A DNA stretch of 54,124 nucleotides from Candidatus Cloacimonadota bacterium. GTDB lineage: Bacteria; Cloacimonadota; Cloacimonadia; Cloacimonadales; GCA-2742885. Positions 49,756-54,124 of this stretch are shown in pieces; position 1 is the stretch's first letter, and the number at the start of each line of letters is the position of its first letter. The stretch covers positions 1 to 54,124 of the forward strand of contig PDOO01000037.1 of NCBI GenBank assembly GCA_002742885.1, written 5' to 3'. The notes below the pieces were generated by a model. It worked only from the letters and a program-made list of their open reading frames with translations. It had not been told where the DNA came from and did no database searches. Position numbers and translations under genes: made by a program.

Positions 49756-50514
49756 TTAAAATAAAAGCATTTTAATTGCAACAAAAATAAGAAAAACTCC
49801 GTAAAGATGTTTCATGGTGTCGGATTTTGTTTTGACGGCAATCTTCGCTCCCAGATAACCGCCGGAAAGGAGACCTCCGGCAATCACGGCGGCGTAAATG
49901 AAATTTATCAGACCTGCCGAATAATATTGTATAACTCCGGGAAGTCCGACCGGCAGGAGCAATGCTCCGAGAGAAGTGCCGCTTGCTTTTTTGGGATTCA
50001 ATCCTAAAACGGAAACCAAAAAAGGCACTATAATCACTCCCCCGCCGATTCCGAAAAGTCCGGATAAAACTCCGGCAATAAATCCCAAAACATAAAATCC
50101 GGCAATTCGAACATATTTATTATGAAGAATTTCATGTACGGGAGCTTCCTTTGTCTTGGAGAAGATATAGCGCAGAGCAACGAAAATCAGGAAAAACGCA
50201 TAAAAAGTTACGATCAGCCTGCTTTCCAGACCGATAGCAATCACGGCTCCGAAATATGAACCGGAAATAAGTCCCGAAGCAATCACTGCCGAACCGATTA
50301 ATTCCAGTTGTTTTGCTTTAAAATAAGTTCGGGCTGCAAAATAGCCTACCGGCAACAAAAGAGCCGCCAAAGAAATTCCGCATGCCGATTTCAATTGCAT
50401 TGACAGAAAAAAAGTCAAAGCGGGAACAATGATTACTCCCCCTCCTATGCCGAAAAGTCCGGATAAAATACCCGCCGCCAAGCCTATAAAAGTAATGATT
50501 AACAGATTAAGCAT
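49756..50514 (-). CDS. TauE/SafE-family membrane permease
   Basis: The 252-residue protein has about eight membrane helices in two homologous halves. Each half carries GIGGGVIIVP (about 22-31 and 152-161), followed by SLAALLLPVG or SLGALLLPVG. This is the DUF81/TauE-SafE family, proposed to export sulfite or other sulfur- or carbon-containing anions; the substrate here is unknown. It is the last gene of the hydrogenase-sensor run, 44 bases after the PHP gene, and an odd partner for it. The start has AAAAGGT at a rather long distance. Confidence 0.88.
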   Translation of the reverse strand: MLNLLIITFIGLAAGILSGLFGIGGGVIIVPALTFFLSMQLKSACGISLAALLLPVGYFAARTYFKAKQLELIGSAVIASGLISGSYFGAVIAIGLESRLIVTFYAFFLIFVALRYIFSKTKEAPVHEILHNKYVRIAGFYVLGFIAGVLSGLFGIGGGVIIVPFLVSVLGLNPKKASGTSLGALLLPVGLPGVIQYYSAGLINFIYAAVIAGGLLSGGYLGAKIAVKTKSDTMKHLYGVFLIFVAIKMLLF

Positions 50515-50558
50515 AAGATAAATACCTTTTATTTAAATTGCAATAAATCATTAAAAAG

Positions 50559-51308
50559 TCATAATCTCGAAAAAGGTTCTACTCTTCTTCCGTCCGCCTG
50601 TTTAAAAGCCAAAATCAATTCGCGAAAATCAGGTTCGTTCATCCAAAAAAAGGAATATCCTCTTCCGATATCGGGCACGTAGTGAGCATCGGAATTTTTA
50701 AGCAGAGTTTTTGATTTCAGCTCGGGATGTTTCATTTTAAAATCATCAATATCGCAAAGATACGTAACTTCTAAAGCCGGAATGTCAAGATAGGGAGGTA
50801 TAAATCCCAATTGCCCGTACAAACTGAAAATATCGGCATCAACATGAGCCGGGAAACAAAATCCGCCTTCCTGTTTTACGATTTCCAGAGTATAATCAAA
50901 AGACCAGTCAATAGAATTAAGCAAAGCTTTTTCTTCAAAACAGATAATATTTTCATCTTCATCCACAACAACCTGATCTCCGAAATAATCGGGATCGTTT
51001 TTGAGAGGAGGCAAAGCTGAATCCAGCTTAATTTGAAATCGAGAAGCCGTATCCCAATCAGGAAATAAAGCTACTGCGTGAATATCTTCCGAGGTTTGAA
51101 TTTCAACTCCGGGAATAAAAAAAATACCTGCTTTTCTGGCTTTATTCAAGAAAGCCGGGATATTCCTTAAAGTATTGTGATCCGTTAAGGCAAGTATTTC
51201 TATCTTATTTTTAACCGCTTCGTTTATAATATTTTCGGGCGACATAGACAAATCTCCGCAGGGCGATAAAACACTGTGAAGATGCAAATCAGTTTTAAAA
51301 CGACGCAT
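50559..51308 (-). CDS. PHP-domain metal-dependent hydrolase
   Basis: The 249-residue protein is a PHP-domain phosphoesterase. DLHLHSVLSPCGD (7-19) gives the first metal ligands H9 and H11; ALTDHNTL near 40-47, GVEIQTSEDIHAV near 66-78, FPAHVD near 155 and NSDAHY near 205-210 supply the others. Substrate unknown; relatives act on nucleotides or sugar phosphates. It starts five bases after the DRTGG gene, so translation is coupled. In other anaerobes PHP genes of this type accompany DRTGG and hydrogenase-sensor genes. Confidence 0.88.
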   Translation of the reverse strand: MRRFKTDLHLHSVLSPCGDLSMSPENIINEAVKNKIEILALTDHNTLRNIPAFLNKARKAGIFFIPGVEIQTSEDIHAVALFPDWDTASRFQIKLDSALPPLKNDPDYFGDQVVVDEDENIICFEEKALLNSIDWSFDYTLEIVKQEGGFCFPAHVDADIFSLYGQLGFIPPYLDIPALEVTYLCDIDDFKMKHPELKSKTLLKNSDAHYVPDIGRGYSFFWMNEPDFRELILAFKQADGRRVEPFSRL

Positions 51309-51313
51309 AATAA

Positions 51314-51655
51314 TTATTTTCCCAAAATTTTAAATAATTTCCCGGCAATTTCAAATGAAGAAAGATCGGACGAGACCAAACAAATACCTTCTTCTTCGGC
51401 TTTTTCGGACACGGCGCTTTCAGGAATAATTCCTTTCGGAAAAATAACAGCCGGAATACCGGTTAAAGACGCAACCGCAATAACGTTGAGATGTCTCATA
51501 ATCGTAATCCAAACCTGATTTTCCAAAGCATTGCCCATTACGTCGCTCAATAAATCGCAAACATACCCGTCTTCTATTTTTACGGCAGAGGGGTTAACGC
51601 CTTTGGTCAAAACTTCTCCGTCTATTTCATCTATAAATTTATCCAAAGCAATCAT
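51314..51655 (-). CDS. DRTGG-domain protein (second copy)
   Basis: The 113-residue protein is a lone DRTGG-like domain: YVCDLLSDVMGNALENQVWITIMRHLNVIAVASLTGIPAVIF in the core (DLLSDVMGNA; MRHLNVIAVASL), then EEEGICLVSSDLSSFEIAGKLF at the end. Such domains also occur in phosphotransacetylases and CBS proteins and are thought to be ligand-binding. It differs clearly in sequence from the first copy (53451-53804), so this is an old duplication. The start has AAGGATG. It lies 10 bases after the HydS-like gene. Confidence 0.8.
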   Translation of the reverse strand: MIALDKFIDEIDGEVLTKGVNPSAVKIEDGYVCDLLSDVMGNALENQVWITIMRHLNVIAVASLTGIPAVIFPKGIIPESAVSEKAEEEGICLVSSDLSSFEIAGKLFKILGK

Positions 51656-51665
51656 TATTCATCCT

Positions 51666-52937
51666 TTATGCATTTTTTTCTCTCAAGAGAATTAAACAAT
51701 CTTCAAGAGAGGCGTTTCCGCAAACAATATCTTCAGCCAAAGCAGAGCAACTCGGTGATCCGCAGGCGCAACAATCCAATCCCGGCAACAAACTTCGTAT
51801 TTTTTTTACGGCTTTCATTTTTTTTATGGCTTCTTTTATATCGGAATCAAGTTCCATGATGGGGCGAGGTTCAAGAGGCAAAACGTCAAAACGTCCTTTC
51901 CTGTACAATTCCCAAAAATATTCCTTGTCCAAAGAACTTCTTTTTTCTTCAATCGGATAATTTTCTATTCTTCTTGCCGCCACAAAAGGATTTTCAATAT
52001 TTAAAACCCCTCCTACGCATCCGTTGTTGCATGAATGCAAAACAACGTAATCAAATTGTTCGATTTGTCTGTCTTCTATTTTATGCAATATTTCCGTAAT
52101 ATTTTCTATACCGTTAACCGAAAGAGTTTTCAGATCATTTTTCCCGACGTCACAGGCTTCGGCTCCCGTAACCGCCCATGAGCGTCCCGGCATAAAATCA
52201 TCAGCAGGTTCACAATCAAAATGTTCGGTATCGATTTTAAATAAAACTTTATTGCCGATTTCCTTAATTGAAAGAGCTCCTTCCTGAAATCTTCTGTTTG
52301 ATCCTTCCGGTTGATGAACAGCCGTAACATGAGCAATGCAGGGAACAATCAAAAAAATTCCGATCTCCTCTTTCGCTTTATTTTGTTCTTCGGAAATTTT
52401 ATCGCGATAATATTCTGTCAAGGTGCTTAAAGCCGATTCCAGATGAAGAATATTCTCAGTTAAAGAAGGGAATTTTAATTGAATAAGACGAACCGCAGCC
52501 GGACAATTTCCGGAAATAACGGGTCTTTTATTCGGATGTTTTTTAATATAATCTCTGATTATCAGGCTTTGAATCTCCGTAACCTCGGATTCATCGGCAA
52601 TTTCATCGAAACCGAAGCTTCTCAGAATCTTCATTACTCTCCCGTAACCGGAATATTCGGAAAATTGACCCGCAAAACAAGACGAAACAATTGCAGCTTT
52701 ATAAGAGAATTTACAGATTGATTCGAGTTTATCGACAACAGGCATTAAAGCGCCGTATTTACAAACTTCAAGACATTTTCCGCAATCAATGCATTTTTTA
52801 TCGTCAAGAGTTATAATGCCTTTGATGACCCTTAAAGCCTCAGTAGGACAATCTCGAACACATTTGGCGCAACCCGAACAATTCTCGGGAATAATTTTAA
52901 TCGCATGAAAATATTCATCTTGTTTTTTTTTCGGCAT
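51666..52937 (-). CDS. HydS-like [FeFe]-hydrogenase-family sensor protein
   Basis: The 423-residue protein has a bacterial ferredoxin domain with two [4Fe-4S] sites (C20, C23, C26, C30 and C49, C52, C55, C59). An H-cluster domain follows, with all four cluster cysteines in the motifs GNCPAA (L1), VPCIAH (L2) and HSCNNGC (L3). A C-terminal Cys cluster CCACGSPSC...C (about 385-412) follows. Against catalytic enzymes the proton-transfer Cys of TSCCP is Asn and the L2 Lys is His, so a sensory rather than fast catalytic role is likely. It sits between a HATPase and a DRTGG gene, as in known hydrogenase-sensor clusters. The ribosome site is weak. Confidence 0.85.
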   Translation of the reverse strand: MPKKKQDEYFHAIKIIPENCSGCAKCVRDCPTEALRVIKGIITLDDKKCIDCGKCLEVCKYGALMPVVDKLESICKFSYKAAIVSSCFAGQFSEYSGYGRVMKILRSFGFDEIADESEVTEIQSLIIRDYIKKHPNKRPVISGNCPAAVRLIQLKFPSLTENILHLESALSTLTEYYRDKISEEQNKAKEEIGIFLIVPCIAHVTAVHQPEGSNRRFQEGALSIKEIGNKVLFKIDTEHFDCEPADDFMPGRSWAVTGAEACDVGKNDLKTLSVNGIENITEILHKIEDRQIEQFDYVVLHSCNNGCVGGVLNIENPFVAARRIENYPIEEKRSSLDKEYFWELYRKGRFDVLPLEPRPIMELDSDIKEAIKKMKAVKKIRSLLPGLDCCACGSPSCSALAEDIVCGNASLEDCLILLREKNA

Positions 52938-52966
52938 ATTATTTCAGTTATCGCAAAAAGTTCCTG

Positions 52967-53458
52967 TTAATTAAAAAAAATCAAAAATTCCATTGTTGTA
53001 GATTCTCCCTCGGCAGAAATTATTCTCAGAGCATCCGAATTATTTTCAATATTAGGCAGTCCCAAACCTGCTCCGAAACCCATTCTGCGAGTTAAATCAT
53101 CAGCTGTTGACCATCCCGGAACCATAGCCTGATAAATATCTTTCATTCCGGGACCTTTGTCCGTAAACTGCACGTGAACCAAATCCTCAAAGATATTGCA
53201 TTTCATGACTCCGCCTTTAGAATGAGCGGCAACATTTATTTCGCCCTCATAAGAAGCAATCGCCGTTCTCCTCAGAATTTTGGAGTCAACTCCTAATTTT
53301 TTTAACATTTTTTTTACTTCCGAGGAAGCTTTGCCGGCATTCACAAAATCTTTTGCAGTTATATTATAACTCATAAACAAATCAGGTTCCGGCAATGTTT
53401 TTATGTAATTTTCCGCTCGAAGTTTAAATCCGTCTTTAGCATTCCAATACTCAGCCAT
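52967..53458 (-). CDS. HATPase-domain protein, RsbW/anti-sigma-like
   Basis: The 163-residue soluble protein has a GHKL ATPase domain of the anti-sigma-factor type in its C-terminal half. The glycine-rich lid GFGAGLGLPNIENNSD (about 127-142) and DKGPGM (about 98-103) are visible. The N-terminal 45 residues are different and may bind a partner. It may phosphorylate or sequester a regulator in response to the HydS-like sensor; this is inferred. Its start overlaps the end of the first DRTGG gene by eight bases, with AAGGAG upstream. Confidence 0.83.
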   Translation of the reverse strand: MAEYWNAKDGFKLRAENYIKTLPEPDLFMSYNITAKDFVNAGKASSEVKKMLKKLGVDSKILRRTAIASYEGEINVAAHSKGGVMKCNIFEDLVHVQFTDKGPGMKDIYQAMVPGWSTADDLTRRMGFGAGLGLPNIENNSDALRIISAEGESTTMEFLIFFN

Positions 53459-53804
53459 TAATTTTACAACTCCTTAATCCCGAATTATAAAGAATCCCCG
53501 CTGATTTATAAAGCGATAAACTTGTGGCAACCAACGGCAAATCTCGCTCTTCCGCCATATCAATTATCTCCTGTGTCGGTTTTTTCCCTCTGACAAAGAC
53601 TATCCCCAAGAGATCAATCATATCTGAAAGACGAATAACCTGAGGATTGGTTAATCCGGAAAGCAATAAAGCTGATTCTTTTGAACACATTAAAATGTCG
53701 CTGATAAGATCTGAACCGAAAGCACAGTTTATTTCTCGTTCCAAATGCTTTTCGGATGTAAGAAGTTCTCCCTCGAGAAGAGATATAATTTCCTTTATTT
53801 TCAT
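53451..53804 (-). CDS. DRTGG-domain protein (first copy)
   Basis: The 117-residue protein is a single DRTGG domain: FGSDLISDILMCSKESALLLSGLTNPQVIRLSDMIDLLGIVFVRGK in the centre (GSDLISDIL; GLTNPQVIRLSDM; IVFVRGK) and LPLVATSLSLYKSAGILYNSG at the end. It is the first visible gene of the hydrogenase-sensor operon. GAGGTGCC lies just upstream of ATG. Ligand unknown. Confidence 0.85.
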   Translation of the reverse strand: MKIKEIISLLEGELLTSEKHLEREINCAFGSDLISDILMCSKESALLLSGLTNPQVIRLSDMIDLLGIVFVRGKKPTQEIIDMAEERDLPLVATSLSLYKSAGILYNSGLRSCKING

Positions 53805-53974
53805 TAGCTCGGCACCTCAGTATATTCGATGTAAAAAAGATTACTCGTGTTAAAGAAGAAAAAAGAAATTCCGTCAAGAAGAATATTTCTTATGATCCTT
53901 TTAAATTCCTGATAAAATTATCCCGATATCCCGACAGCTCCGCGGAAAAACAAAAAATTTCCTGACATGCTCCT

Positions 53975-54124
53975 TTATTTTAACATTAAAATTTTCCTAT
54001 TTAATGTTTCGCCGGAGGTTTTCAGTCTCACAAAATAAACTCCCGAAGCAACCGAAACGTTTTCGCTGTTCTTGCCGTTCCAGCTGAAAACATGTTCCCC
54101 TTCAGGAAGGTTATCATGAAGAAT
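53975..54124 (-). CDS. C-terminal end of a secreted protein with sorting domain (5' truncated by window)
   Basis: The last 49 codons of a minus-strand gene enter from the right edge. GEHVFSWNGKN, then VASGVYFVRLKTSG and the final RKILMLK reproduce the end of the FlgD/T9SS-type sorting domain seen in four other proteins here. The gene stops at TAA (53975-53977). Its function lies in the part outside the window. Confidence 0.85.
   Translation of the reverse strand: MLHDNLPEGEHVFSWNGKNSENVSVASGVYFVRLKTSGETLNRKILMLK

Noticed and set aside
49751-49771. Hairpin AATGCTT/AAGCATT at the end of the TauE-type gene
   Set aside because: Stem is short, includes the stop codon and is not followed by a T run, so it is not called a terminator.
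1-54124. tRNA genes, rRNA genes, CRISPR arrays, transposases, phage genes
   Set aside because: Reading the intergenic stretches by eye gave no T-loop signatures, direct repeat arrays or transposase-like frames.

Overview
This is a 54-kb, low-GC bacterial chromosomal segment that encodes about 46 genes or gene fragments. Five proteins, two of them cut by the window edges, end in a FlgD/T9SS-type C-terminal sorting domain (NPFNP-type turn, SWNG or WNG strand, final hydrophobic run ending in Lys). Together with giant secreted proteins built of choice-of-anchor, ASH, cadherin-like and DNRLRE domains, a K+-dependent membrane pyrophosphatase, rubrerythrin/desulfoferrodoxin defences and an [FeFe]-hydrogenase-type sensor, this suggests a strictly anaerobic Gram-negative member of the FCB group. 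Candidatus Cloacimonadota is my best guess, made from protein style and not from a marker-gene search.

Layout. 1-99 is the tail of a plus-strand surface protein. 0.65-1.6 kb: carbamate kinase. 2.1-10.2 kb: a 2,686-residue surface protein. 10.8-15.8 kb is a patch of damaged genes (a frameshifted PAS-PAS-chemoreceptor gene, a VOC gene with a nonsense codon, a multi-frame remnant) around an intact pair of unknown membrane genes. 16-19 kb: topoisomerase III and lipoyl synthase. 19.4-21.8 kb: membrane pyrophosphatase. 22.7-27.4 kb: a 1,540-residue surface protein. 27.5-29.9 kb: an operon of a porin-like barrel, a DNRLRE sorting-domain protein and a small secreted FMN-binding protein. 30-32.5 kb: feoA-feoB plus an untracked Cys-rich feo partner. 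33-34.8 kb: a parvulin-type foldase. 35.1-38.7 kb (plus strand): YbbR-like protein, tsaD, fumarase alpha, M23 peptidase. 38.8-43 kb: kdsD, thrS and a solute-binding lipoprotein. 43.5-45.1 kb (plus strand): a two-TM K+ channel and a separate cNMP-binding protein. 45.2-49.4 kb: an oxygen-defence island (FprA, ferritin, desulfoferrodoxin, rubrerythrin, rubredoxin, ferritin-like protein, Bcp peroxiredoxin, TM1266-like regulator). 49.8-53.8 kb: a hydrogenase-sensor operon (DRTGG, HATPase, HydS-like protein, DRTGG, PHP, TauE-type permease). 53.98-54.12 kb: the C-terminus of another sorting-domain protein.

How it fits together. The metabolic genes fit a fermenter that saves energy from pyrophosphate and carbamoyl phosphate, imports ferrous iron, senses H2 or redox state and detoxifies oxygen through rubredoxin-linked enzymes. 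The surface genes imply heavy investment in secreted, outer-membrane-anchored proteins. The least explained parts are the porin/DNRLRE/FMN operon, the repeated Arg-rich loops in the giant protein, the DNRLRE domain nested in a fibronectin fold, and a diverged repeat (about 130 bp) present in two inverted copies 20 kb apart. No tRNA, rRNA, CRISPR array or transposase was seen.
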